From assembly GCF_003003995.1 (NCBI RefSeq), contig NZ_PVWF01000030.1, positions 1-48,457 of the forward strand: DNA of 48,457 nt, in the 5' to 3' direction. Position numbers and translations under genes: made by a program. The stretch's first letter is position 1, and each line of letters begins with the position of its first letter. Shown one piece after another: positions 41,020-48,457 of the stretch. The stretch is from Pleurocapsa sp. CCALA 161. Its GTDB lineage: Bacteria; Cyanobacteriota; Cyanobacteriia; Cyanobacteriales; Xenococcaceae. Below the pieces are notes generated by a model, which had not been told where the DNA came from, did no database searches, and saw only the letters and a program-made list of their open reading frames with translations.

Positions 41020-42138
41020 TTAATTGATGCCAAATATCTGGGGGGTATTTATATTCAGGGATAAGTTCACCCTCGTACCTACAGCGATCGCAGTAGTTAA
41101 ACCCATCCGCGCATAAATTATTTTGCCTGAAGCTGTTTCTACTCCGTAATAGTATTCTCGACCTAAAAACTGTCTTTCTCGAACCACAATTTTAGAGTGA
41201 GGATCGGCTACTAGAGTAATATCTTCAGGACGCAACATCAAGTCTCCAGTTGTTACTTTGTTGGGTTGAGATATTGATGCGCTGATTTTGCCTATTTCTG
41301 TAACCCAAACTTCTCCCTGTTTAGTGGCGGGTAAAAAATTTGCTTGGGTGACGAATTCTGCTACAAAGTGCGTGGCGGGATTAAGATAAACTTCTTCAGG
41401 AGTTCCTATCTGCTCTATTTTCCCTTGATGCATCACGGCAATTTTATCAGAGATTGCTAGGGCTTCCTCGCGATCGTGAGTGACAAAAATCGCTGATGTC
41501 CCTGCTGCTTTAAGAATAGCGCGAATTTCGGCTCGCAGGCGATGGCGTACCTGGACATCCAAATTACTCAAGGGTTCATCTAATAAAATCAAGGCTGGTT
41601 CTGGTGCTAAGGCTCTTGCCAGAGAAATACGTTGCTGTTGTCCACCTGAAAGTTGATGAGGATAACGCTGTTCAAAACCTTTTAATCCCACCAAGTGAAG
41701 AATTTCTCCAACTCTCTGCTCAATAGACGGCTGATGCTGACGAGTGAATAAACCTTTGCTACCCTTGCTAGAGTTTTTCTGACGTTTTAAACCGAAGGCA
41801 ATATTTTCTGCCACGGTTAAATGAGGAAACAGAGCATAATCTTGAAAGACCATGCCTGTATGGCGCTTTTCTGCTGCTAAAGATTCACAGTTAGTCGCAA
41901 CTACCTTGCCGGCGATCGCTACTGTTCCTCCAGAGATAGATTCGAATCCCCCTACTATTCTTAAAAGGGTGGTTTTGCCACATCCAGATGGCCCCAATAA
42001 GCCTAGTAATTCACCATGATTGAGAGTTAAGCTAACATCATCTAATACTGCCGTAGATTGACTATTTGTAGCCAATCCTGTTCGACCAGGAAAAGTTTTA
42101 GTAATGTTTTGAAGCTGGAGAATTACTGACTGATTCAT
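41020..42138 (-). CDS. ABC transporter ATP-binding protein (FutC/FbpC-like, ferric iron)
   Basis: Importer ATPase of 372 residues from ATG 42138. Walker A GPSGCGKTT, Q-loop VFQDYALFPHLTV, signature LSGGQQQR, Walker B LILLDEPLSNLD and switch H in FVTHDREEA are intact. A C-terminal TOBE-like domain (about 245-372) follows. The insertions NSSKGSKGLFTRQHQPS and the overall form match FbpC/FutC iron transporters, but spermidine or sulfate ATPases are close relatives. No permease or binding protein is adjacent, as for orphan futC in Synechocystis. Moderately sure of the iron specificity. Confidence 0.88.
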   Translation of the reverse strand: MNQSVILQLQNITKTFPGRTGLATNSQSTAVLDDVSLTLNHGELLGLLGPSGCGKTTLLRIVGGFESISGGTVAIAGKVVATNCESLAAEKRHTGMVFQDYALFPHLTVAENIAFGLKRQKNSSKGSKGLFTRQHQPSIEQRVGEILHLVGLKGFEQRYPHQLSGGQQQRISLARALAPEPALILLDEPLSNLDVQVRHRLRAEIRAILKAAGTSAIFVTHDREEALAISDKIAVMHQGKIEQIGTPEEVYLNPATHFVAEFVTQANFLPATKQGEVWVTEIGKISASISQPNKVTTGDLMLRPEDITLVADPHSKIVVRERQFLGREYYYGVETASGKIIYARMGLTTAIAVGTRVNLSLNINTPQIFGIN

Positions 42139-42251
42139 TATTTTAGACAAAGAAACCAACTCTGGCTCTTTATAAGAATAGTTCTCAATTAAAGTCTACC
42201 TTATGAACCACCTGTTTTGGCTTGGTATTTAACCTCACAAGAGAACTCTTT

Positions 42252-43019
42252 TTAAACAAGGCTGTATCTTTGCAACATCATATCAATAAGTTTAGGCAGA
42301 CTTTTCCCTAGTTGCTTAGCATCAGTGAAGCTCAATTGTTTATAACCAGCCATATCAAAAGGCAGAGTGCCTGATAAATCGGCGCGTTCTTGGGTCAAAA
42401 GCAAAATTTGACCATTATCTTTAGTTTGAATACCATAGCCCAATTCAACACAAACTTTAGAGTCTATTAACAACTCATGCCGATCATCTGTGGTGATGCT
42501 TTCAATCGGTGTGACATCGGCAATTAACAGTAAACTTTTATTAATCTTACTAAACTGACTGTTGCTCAAGCGTAATGGAGAGCCTGAAATGCGGGGAGTA
42601 ACTTCTAAAGTTAAAGGAATTCGCGATCGCGTTGCGAGATTCTCAATAATTGTGGTCAAAGTGGCAGTAATTGCTTCATTAGCAGCCTGGTGGTGAGTTT
42701 GGGGACTGTAATAAATAATTGGTTGCAACCCTGAAATACTGGTAGATTTGGTGAAATAAATTTCCTGAGACACCAAATCAATGTTAGATACTACATAAGT
42801 ACCGCTACCTTGGATATAAAATTCTACGGTTTTTCCTGATAGATATAGTTGAAACCAGTCCGAACCTTCTACTTCTAAGTGATCGTCTAAAAAATCTGCC
42901 CGCAAACCTGTTTTCAAAAGGCTATTTCTACTTAAGCGGAGGGTACAAGGATGCTGAATTACCTGCTTAATCGGTTTATACTGTGCTAAATACCAAGCTT
43001 TGAGCGCAATGATTGCCAC
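42252..43019 (-). CDS. Conserved protein of unknown function
   Basis: A 255-residue protein with GTG start and no clear signal peptide or membrane helix. The N-terminal third is rich in beta strands (VEGSDWFQLYLSGKTVEFYIQGSGTYVVS, SNIDLVSQEIYFTKS), the middle has an amphipathic helix (NEAITATLTTIIENLATR) and the rest alternates strands with charged loops. The repeated theme of beta strands around hydrophobic faces suggests a lipid- or ligand-binding module, but I recognise no family. It lies between the ABC ATPase (113 bp) and the PF06967 protein (54 bp) on the same strand. Confidence 0.65.
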   Translation of the reverse strand: MAIIALKAWYLAQYKPIKQVIQHPCTLRLSRNSLLKTGLRADFLDDHLEVEGSDWFQLYLSGKTVEFYIQGSGTYVVSNIDLVSQEIYFTKSTSISGLQPIIYYSPQTHHQAANEAITATLTTIIENLATRSRIPLTLEVTPRISGSPLRLSNSQFSKINKSLLLIADVTPIESITTDDRHELLIDSKVCVELGYGIQTKDNGQILLLTQERADLSGTLPFDMAGYKQLSFTDAKQLGKSLPKLIDMMLQRYSLV

Positions 43020-43073
43020 AATTATCTGTTAAAAGATGAGAATACTCAATTTTAAGCCATCTTCTCATCTATC

Positions 43074-43430
43074 TCAACAGTAGATGCTAACATCTTCACC
43101 ACAAGTATCGGCTAGATAGCAAATTGCTCGAAAACGCAGCGCAATCAGCTCGTTGTAAACAGGATTGAGTTTACATAGGGGAGGAATTTTGATCAAAGTA
43201 TATTTTCCTAAGCTTACTTCTCGTTCAAAAGGACATTGACTGGGTATCATTTTACAGATGCGATGGGCAAAAGCACGATCTTTAATAGCCATACCATCTA
43301 ACCATGTCCGCACAGGAGATAGCACGATTTTGCTTGGTTTGCTTATAGTAACGGGAAAGATAGCGCGTTGTATACGAGCTAGCCACAAACTGGGATGCAA
43401 TGTGGCAAATGTATGTTGTACTAAATTCAT
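43074..43430 (-). CDS. Mo-dependent nitrogenase C-terminal-like protein (PF06967)
   Basis: A soluble 118-residue protein of a family named for the C-terminal extension of some cyanobacterial nitrogenase proteins. Characteristic stretches are PVRTWLDGMAIKDRAFAHRICKMIPSQCPFEREV and LCKLNPVYNELIALRFRAICYLADTCGEDVS. Stand-alone copies are widespread in cyanobacteria, including non-fixers, so nitrogen fixation cannot be inferred from it. No nif gene is in the window. Five cysteines are present, which might bind metal. Function unknown. Confidence 0.85.
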   Translation of the reverse strand: MNLVQHTFATLHPSLWLARIQRAIFPVTISKPSKIVLSPVRTWLDGMAIKDRAFAHRICKMIPSQCPFEREVSLGKYTLIKIPPLCKLNPVYNELIALRFRAICYLADTCGEDVSIYC

Positions 43431-43862
43431 TAAGGACTCCTAAACACTAGTATTTGCTAACGGTAGTAATCGATTTACGATGGTTTTTTAGGTTTGGTTG
43501 TCTGTTTAAATGCGCCGACTCAAACGAAAAATTTTAGTTTGGAGCCGAAGTTAATCTACAAAAAAGCTTATTGGCTGATAAACTTTTGTTTCAATCTTAT
43601 GCTGCACGATCTCCTTTTGATTTTGCCTGAGCAAGATCACCTAATTACTGTGAAATTTGTCTAAAGTCATGGTTAATTGTTGGTAAACATGATTATTTGA
43701 CAAAATATCAACAGAGTTCAGAAAATCACAGATTCTTTTGTAACAGATAAATTTTGGACATATTGTTATTTAAATCACATTTATACTGTTATGACTTTTC
43801 TCCAGTACATGTTGCTTGGTGCTAGACCAGAATAATCCCAGTTACTTGGTGAGCTAAAAAAT
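43431..43862. other. 432-bp intergenic region upstream of the PF06967 gene
   Basis: No supported gene, only a 14-codon frame at 43509. An imperfect hairpin CAAAC/GTTTG with A/T pairing inside lies at 43521-43541. It separates two leftward genes, so it must hold the PF06967 promoter and the end of the cobD transcript. Confidence 0.5.
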
Positions 43863-44867
43863 CTAAAAAATCTCCTTGAGAATATGAACAGCGATCGCAA
43901 TCGCCAGCCAACTCAAAAAACTATAGCGAGTTAAGGTTAAAGCGTCATTAATTTTCTGGAGTGAAATTTGTTCTGTAGGATTACCAAGTAGAGGCTTTTC
44001 TTTGACTATTCCCTGGTAGGTATTTTTTCCACCCAACTGCACTTTTAAAAATCCTGCATAAGCAGCTTCGCTCCAGCCTGAATTAGGACTAGGATCTTTG
44101 ATGCCATCACGACCACAAATGTTCCAAATTTCTGAAGATCTGCCAGAACCAAGACACAAAGTTAGTACCGTCAAACGACAGGGTAGCCAAGTTAGACGAT
44201 CTTCTAATTGGGCGCTAAACCAGCCTAGGTCAGTATAGGGTTCGCGGAGATAGCCCACCATGGAATCCAAAGTGCTAGCAGCTTTATAAGCTAAAGCGAC
44301 AGGAACAGCACCGAGCGGTGTAAAAGAGCCAGCGATCGCATAAAACAGGGGAGCAGTCACACCATCAACCGAGTTTTCCGCCACTGTCTCTAATAAGGCG
44401 CGGAGAATTTCTGGCAAAGATAAATTTTCAGTGTCTCGCCCTACATATAAACTCAGACGCGATCGCGCTTCAGTTAAGTTATGAGCATTAATTGAAGCCA
44501 AAACATCTTGTACTGCTACCCGCAGACTTTTGCCTGCCAAACAGCTAGCCAAGAGGATTATTTGGACAGCTAATGCCAAAATAGGATTGATTACCTTACA
44601 GATCCAGATAATTAACCAGCTAATCAGTCCGCTACCAATGATTAAGCTAAGACCCAACCCTACTCCCGCCAAACGACGTTGCCAACCAGGAGGACAGATT
44701 TTGATTGCTAAATTAGCATAGTGTTGAATAATCCATCCCATTCCCTGTACTGGATGCAGCCACCCCCAAGGATCGCCAATCAGATAGTCTAAGTAAGCTG
44801 CTAATAAAAGAATTACGCTTGGTGATGAACTAAGCTCTTCTATATTAATCTCGAATTTGAGCAACAT
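43863..44867 (-). CDS. cobD: Adenosylcobinamide-phosphate synthase (CobD/CbiB)
   Basis: Membrane enzyme of B12 synthesis that attaches the aminopropanol linker to adenosylcobyric acid. From ATG 44867 (after GGGAAG) the protein has 334 residues; upstream ATG/TTG at 44888/44891 are alternatives. Family motifs: LAAYLDYLIGDPWGWLHPVQGMGW, SRLSLYVGRDTENLS, LETVAENSVDGVTAPLFYAIAG, ALAYKAASTLDSMVGY, and NSGWSEAAYAGFLKVQLGG. Its start overlaps the end of the GFA-domain gene by about 23 bp, implying coupling. Confidence 0.95.
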   Translation of the reverse strand: MLLKFEINIEELSSSPSVILLLAAYLDYLIGDPWGWLHPVQGMGWIIQHYANLAIKICPPGWQRRLAGVGLGLSLIIGSGLISWLIIWICKVINPILALAVQIILLASCLAGKSLRVAVQDVLASINAHNLTEARSRLSLYVGRDTENLSLPEILRALLETVAENSVDGVTAPLFYAIAGSFTPLGAVPVALAYKAASTLDSMVGYLREPYTDLGWFSAQLEDRLTWLPCRLTVLTLCLGSGRSSEIWNICGRDGIKDPSPNSGWSEAAYAGFLKVQLGGKNTYQGIVKEKPLLGNPTEQISLQKINDALTLTRYSFLSWLAIAIAVHILKEIF

Positions 44868-45234
44868 TATCTTCCCAATTTTGTCCATCAAATGAACGAA
44901 TAGTAAACTTGTCTATGATGTCTCGATCTAGACAGCGAAGATTAACATCAATCATATTGGGATGGGAACGGGGGCGATAAAAAGCATGAATACCGCAGAC
45001 TGAACAAAAAGTGTGTTGAGCAATTTTGGTATTAAAACTATAGGAGGTCAAACTATTTGCTCCCTGCAATAGCTGAAAATTTTCGGCAGGAACAATTAGA
45101 TGCAAAAATCCTTTTTTACGACAAATAGAACAATTGCAATCTTCTGCTCGAAAGCGATCAATTAATACTTGAAAGCGAACTGAACCACAATGACAGCCAC
45201 CTTGATAAGTTACAGCTTTTTGAGATTTAGTCAA
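44845..45234 (-). CDS. GFA-family protein (glutathione-dependent formaldehyde-activating / CENP-V domain)
   Basis: A zinc-binding Mss4-like fold of 129 residues. Zinc ligands are GGCHCGSVRFQV, CNCSICRKKGF and CSVCGIHAF, the complete GFA pattern. Some members bind the S-hydroxymethyl glutathione adduct, others are unrelated scaffolds, so formaldehyde handling is only a possibility. TTG is the only start in range. It overlaps cobD downstream. Confidence 0.92.
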   Translation of the reverse strand: MTKSQKAVTYQGGCHCGSVRFQVLIDRFRAEDCNCSICRKKGFLHLIVPAENFQLLQGANSLTSYSFNTKIAQHTFCSVCGIHAFYRPRSHPNMIDVNLRCLDRDIIDKFTIRSFDGQNWEDNVAQIRD

Positions 45235-45397
45235 TTTATTTAAGATCGAATAGAAGACAGATATATATCTTATCCAAAATCAGCTTGAAGAGCATCATTT
45301 TCTGCTCAGTTAAATTCTGGATAATTGCTCCTACTCGTGAAATAATTTCTGATAATTTTTGCCAGATTTAGCTAAAATTAACCATGTCTTTGCAACT

Positions 45398-45841
45398 TTA
45401 AACTACAAAATTATTTTCTTCTCCCTGAGCTGCTTGCCAACTGCGAGCATCATAATATAGATCCGCTAGGGTAATTCCATAGAGTGCTTCTTTTAGTTTT
45501 TGATGTAGTCTACGCCAAAGACTAAACGTAACCCAATCTTCTGGCAAATTGCGATCGGCAAATTGATTAGGTAAAGGTTCAATAGTTTCGCCTACCGCTT
45601 CTAAAATTTTGCCTAGTGAAATTTGTTCTGGTTTAGCTGCTAGCTGATAACCTCCTTTTGCTCCTCTAACTGAATTGACGATTCCAGCTCGCCGCATTTC
45701 TATCAATAGCTTTTCCAAATAAGGTGCTGGTAAATCTTGTCTTTGAGCAATCATTTTCACTGATATTGGTTGATATCCTGGCTGCAAGCTTAAATCTAGC
45801 AATGCCTTAACGCTATAGTGACCGCGAGTAGTTAATTTCAT
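45398..45841 (-). CDS. Rrf2-family transcriptional regulator
   Basis: Winged-helix repressor of 147 residues: MKLTTRGHYSVKALLDLSLQ, PAPYLEKLLIEMRRAGIVNSVRGAKGGYQLA with the wing, and a long dimerisation helix. IscR and NsrR homologues ligate an Fe-S cluster with three cysteines; this protein contains no cysteine at all. It therefore either binds no cluster or senses differently. It resembles cyanobacterial Slr0846-type proteins in the region after the wing. It diverges from the cyAbrB gene across a 254-bp spacer. Confidence 0.93.
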   Translation of the reverse strand: MKLTTRGHYSVKALLDLSLQPGYQPISVKMIAQRQDLPAPYLEKLLIEMRRAGIVNSVRGAKGGYQLAAKPEQISLGKILEAVGETIEPLPNQFADRNLPEDWVTFSLWRRLHQKLKEALYGITLADLYYDARSWQAAQGEENNFVV

Positions 45842-46095
45842 GAATAAAATTTAATCCTGATTAAAATCTGTGTATGTTAGTTACTATTTTTTTGCTAACT
45901 TATAAATATTAATTATTGGCAATGTCAACATAGATCAATAAAATAAAATTTTATTTTTTTAATTTAGTTAATTATGCTCAATAAGTGTAATATAGTTTTA
46001 TAGGAAAATAGAAAAGTAAAAAAATCAGCCCTAATTAAACTTTAAGCTGAAAGCAAAATTGTAAACCAAATAAATTTTTAGTTGTTTCAAATTTA

Positions 46096-46482
46096 ATGGC
46101 AAAAACAACCCAACCACAACCTTTAGTCGGTTCAACATTAATAGATAGAGTAAAAGAGCTTGGCACTCTCTCAAAAGAAGAGAAAGCCAAAAAATGTGGC
46201 TATTATACAGTCACCAAAAAAGGAGTAGAGCGAGTCAATATGATGAAATTTCTTAATGCATTAATTGATGCAGAAGGAATTGAATTGGATAGTACTTCCA
46301 ATGGACAAGGTAGAGGTGGACGTTCTGCTAGCTATCGAATTAGCGTCCAGTCTAATGGTAACTTATTAATTGGCTCTGCTTATACCAAAAAAATGGGATT
46401 AGAACAAGGAGATGAATTTGAAATAACTTTAGGCAGAAAGCATATTCATCTGCGACAAATTGGTGTTGATGATGAAGAATAG
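46096..46482 (+). CDS. AbrB-like transcriptional regulator (cyAbrB)
   Basis: A cyanobacterial global DNA-binding protein of 128 residues. The sequence shows the cyAbrB core: LSKEEKAKKCGYYTVTKKGVERVNMMKFLNALIDAEGI, then RGGRSASYRISVQSNGNLLIGSAYTKKMGLEQGDEFEITLGRKHIHLRQIG, the swapped-hairpin AbrB fold placed at the C-terminus as in all cyanobacteria. cyAbrB proteins tune carbon and nitrogen metabolism in Synechocystis. Whether it is type 1 or 2 I cannot decide without an alignment. A probable terminator follows. Confidence 0.94.
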   Translation: MAKTTQPQPLVGSTLIDRVKELGTLSKEEKAKKCGYYTVTKKGVERVNMMKFLNALIDAEGIELDSTSNGQGRGGRSASYRISVQSNGNLLIGSAYTKKMGLEQGDEFEITLGRKHIHLRQIGVDDEE

Positions 46483-46552
46483 AGTTTCATAAGTTTTATA
46501 GGCAGAGATAATATAATTTGTGTCAGCTAATCAACAAAAAATAAAGCTATTT

Positions 46553-46602
46553 AGAGGAGTTCGGTTTGATCTAGATTTATCCGCCGTTTCACCTCTTTTT
46601 TT
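46553..46602 (+). terminator. Probable intrinsic terminator after cyAbrB
   Basis: AGAGG (46553-46557) pairs with CCTCT (46592-46596), with an inner CGG/CCG pairing, and seven T residues follow (46596-46602). The stem is imperfect with a large internal loop, so confidence is moderate. Confidence 0.5.
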
Positions 46603-46761
46603 GTTTCTCTCTGAGATTTAGAATCAAAATTTTTTGATCGCTGATATGTATTTAAACTGTATTTGCTTAAATTAGAAAATAAATTAGTCAATCTTAAACC
46701 AGCAAATTAAATGCTTGACAGTTTAGCCTCTATTGTTGCGATTGATGGCTAAGAAACATTG

Positions 46762-48186
46762 CTATATCAAGAAACTGAGAAGAGGAGTCGCCACTGCTTG
46801 AGGAGGAGTATACTGTTGCCTAAGTTCAGTCATCGGTTTGACAGATTTTTGCTCTCCAAGCTCCCAAATCCAATGAGGAGAAATGACTAGCACGAAAATA
46901 GAAACGAAAAGACCCCAAAATAACAAAGAGATAAATTGCTTGTCTTGTTGAGCGATCGCAATGGCTGTAGCGCCCAAAGTAATGCTAACAGAACCACAAA
47001 TAAACGGTAAATAAAAATCAATATAGTCGCGGACACCCCAATTTAGTCCTGCCAAAGCTGCCAAAAGTGCCATCAAGGCAAAACCATAGATCCAGCTTCG
47101 AGGATAAATAATAAAGCTGGGTAAATTGTAAATTCGGTCTAGCTGTTTTCCTGCTGCCAAAGCCAAGGCAGGATAGAGAGGTAACACGAACAAATCATTG
47201 TGGTTAAGCATTAAACACTCCAAGATTAGGTATCCTCCGAGCCATACTGCCAATAGCTTTCCCCATCCCCAATGAAGATTGTGCTGAATCAACTGTATTC
47301 CTGCAAACATAACTATTAACCAGGGCAACAAATACTGTATACCTTGAATTAGATAGTAATTAGGAGAAAATTCTCCCATGACAAAATGCTGTTGTGCTGA
47401 AGGCAAAAGGAAATTAACCATAACATCACCAACATCAAGCTGACGGTAGTGCCATAATTGAGCAAAATACCACACCGCGCTGGGAACTGCGCCCAAAAAC
47501 AATCCAGCCCAAAAATAAATCGAACTGAGTAATCGAGGAGTATCCCAAAACAAAAATAACAAAATGATTGCCAGAATTTGAATCCCGAATAATCCTTGGG
47601 TTAGGCTCATTAAGCTCAAGCCAATTCCTGTGACCCAAGTCCATTTTAGGTCGCGACGGGATCGCAAAACCGCCCAAATTGTGAGCAATTCAAAACAAAG
47701 TAACGGTCCATCTAAAGTGGCTAATCGACTATAGCGCACTACAGGCAGACAAGTTAGATAAACTAAAGCCGAAAATAAGGCAGGAAGACGAGCCACAAAA
47801 ATTTCGCGACCGATCTGATAGAGTAGCAGCACCGATACAGCCCCCAGTAAAGCCCCTGGAAAACGAGTAGTCATCTCGCCTACCCCAGCAATTTTATAGG
47901 CGACCGCCACTAAATTATGTATCAGAGTGGGTCCCTCTAGATAGGGTTTATTCCCAAGAGTAGGAAAAATCCAGGTACTTAAATCAGTACTGCGATAAAT
48001 CTCTTTTGCCACCTGTGCCAGAGTTGTCTCATGGGAATCAAGCAGAGGTAAACTGGATAAATTAACCAAAAACAGAGCTGATGCTGCTAGCAACAAGCCA
48101 CTTAAACACATTAACTCTAGCCAAACTTCACTTTGGCGTAGCCGATTAGATGAGCGTCTCCACATCGATACATACTTAATGGGCAT
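46762..48186 (-). CDS. Glycosyltransferase family 39-type membrane protein
   Basis: ArnT/PMT-like polyprenyl-phosphate-sugar transferase of 474 residues with about 10-12 membrane helices. The first periplasmic loop has SLPLLDSHETTLAQVAKEIYRSTD, where DSHE replaces the usual DE-type catalytic acid, then WIFPTLGNKPYLEGPTLIHNLVA, the K-P-P/Y motif region of the family. RYSRLATLDGPLLCFELLTIWAVL follows. It probably adds a sugar to a lipid or polysaccharide outside the membrane. ATG at 48186; ATG at 48165 (MWRRSS) is an alternative start. Confidence 0.9.
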   Translation of the reverse strand: MPIKYVSMWRRSSNRLRQSEVWLELMCLSGLLLAASALFLVNLSSLPLLDSHETTLAQVAKEIYRSTDLSTWIFPTLGNKPYLEGPTLIHNLVAVAYKIAGVGEMTTRFPGALLGAVSVLLLYQIGREIFVARLPALFSALVYLTCLPVVRYSRLATLDGPLLCFELLTIWAVLRSRRDLKWTWVTGIGLSLMSLTQGLFGIQILAIILLFLFWDTPRLLSSIYFWAGLFLGAVPSAVWYFAQLWHYRQLDVGDVMVNFLLPSAQQHFVMGEFSPNYYLIQGIQYLLPWLIVMFAGIQLIQHNLHWGWGKLLAVWLGGYLILECLMLNHNDLFVLPLYPALALAAGKQLDRIYNLPSFIIYPRSWIYGFALMALLAALAGLNWGVRDYIDFYLPFICGSVSITLGATAIAIAQQDKQFISLLFWGLFVSIFVLVISPHWIWELGEQKSVKPMTELRQQYTPPQAVATPLLSFLI

Positions 48187-48362
48187 ATATTAACTTCACA
48201 ACTACAGCTAACGGTTTAATGGTGAATCTTGACAATTTTAATTAGTAAAAGTGAGAAAATATAAAATTCAAAACATAGGTTGTTTTTTGTTTCAGGAAGA
48301 TCTAAACTCAACCCTTAACTAAAGAAATCCCTGTCAGCACAAGGACTCTCAAAGATTTAATA

Positions 48363-48457
48363 ATGAATCTATTGATTAGATCACCTAAGTTTGTCTCAAA
48401 TACGGTTGCGCGAATTTTTGCGTTGAGAGTTAGCCTTAACCAGTTTATACTTATTCT
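48363..48457 (+). CDS. Possible 5' end of an unidentified gene running off the window
   Basis: An ATG at 48363 opens a frame (MNLLIRSPKFVSNTVARIF and on) with no stop up to the window edge, 31 codons. There is no clear ribosome binding site and no recognisable motif, so it may be chance. It would diverge from the GT39 gene. Confidence 0.3.
   Translation, partial: MNLLIRSPKFVSNTVARIFALRVSLNQFILI

Noticed and set aside
43074-43430. Nitrogen fixation capacity suggested by the PF06967 protein
   Set aside because: Stand-alone members occur in non-fixing cyanobacteria and no nif gene is present.
48229-48265. TTGACA and TATAAA as a promoter for a gene beyond the right edge
   Set aside because: The spacing is about 25 bp, too long for a standard sigma-70 promoter.

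Overview
The window is chromosomal DNA of a cyanobacterium. The palindrome GCGATCGC (HIP1) recurs roughly fifty times by eye. The gene content is also cyanobacterial: a ferrochelatase with a chlorophyll-binding tail, an SLH-OprB porin, Ycf29/Rre1 and Ycf23 homologues, a cyAbrB regulator, a PF06967 (nitrogenase C-terminal domain) protein and cyanobacterial-type GshA. Moderate-to-low GC, AT-rich spacers and heptamer tandem repeats suggest a unicellular, colonial or pleurocapsalean lineage, but that placement is inference. I see no phage, no CRISPR array and no complete insertion sequence.

Layout. 1-5 kb: aa3 oxidase genes coxB-coxA (minus; coxA runs off the left edge) divergent from ctaA-ctaB (plus), which make heme A for that oxidase. 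5.2-5.8 kb: a GNAT acetyltransferase. 5.9-12.7 kb: a phosphate-sensing block, sphR-sphS-phoU, an outer-membrane porin and pstS; pstS has a clear four-unit Pho box. 12.9-14.3 kb: rre1/ycf29 regulator and a membrane-anchored VOC-fold protein. 14.4-18.8 kb (minus): sulfotransferase, PAP2-related protein, crtE, sugar-phosphate transferase and GT4 glycosyltransferase. 19-22.7 kb: rpe, hemH, a PRC-barrel protein and a YqeG-type phosphatase. 22.76-22.94 kb: a 175-bp MITE-like element with 15-bp terminal inverted repeats. 22.9-25.9 kb (minus): a four-gene stress operon (SDR, PfpI/DJ-1, PEBP, Old Yellow Enzyme) with a TetR/NemR-like operator upstream. 26.2-28.3 kb: tonB-exbB-exbD.

28.3-31.5 kb (minus): LysM/M23 peptidase, trmL, gshA. 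31.7-36 kb: a 57-residue small protein, ycf23, a DegT-type aminotransferase, an unknown membrane protein and a lumenal/periplasmic FKBP. 36-37.3 kb: egtD and an initiator tRNA-Met. 37.3-39.4 kb (minus): a DUF1611 (DgcN-like) and dipeptide-epimerase (DgcA-like) pair. 39.7-40.9 kb: lptA-lptB. 41-43.4 kb (minus): FutC-like ABC ATPase, an unknown protein and the PF06967 protein. 43.9-45.2 kb (minus): cobD and a GFA-domain protein. 45.4-46.5 kb: an Rrf2 regulator divergent from cyAbrB. 46.8-48.2 kb (minus): a GT39 glycosyltransferase.

Themes. Thiol and electrophile handling recurs (gshA, egtD, GFA protein, OYE/DJ-1/SDR operon). Envelope functions recur as well (LPS export, porin, TonB system, M23 peptidase, surface-polysaccharide transferases). 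The most unusual signals lie outside the genes. They are the MITE-like element with a second, truncated copy 13 kb away; heptamer repeats placed at four junctions inside operons, where they create false N-terminal extensions; the NemR-like operator; and several perfect intergenic dyads. All family calls are from reading translations by eye, with no database search.
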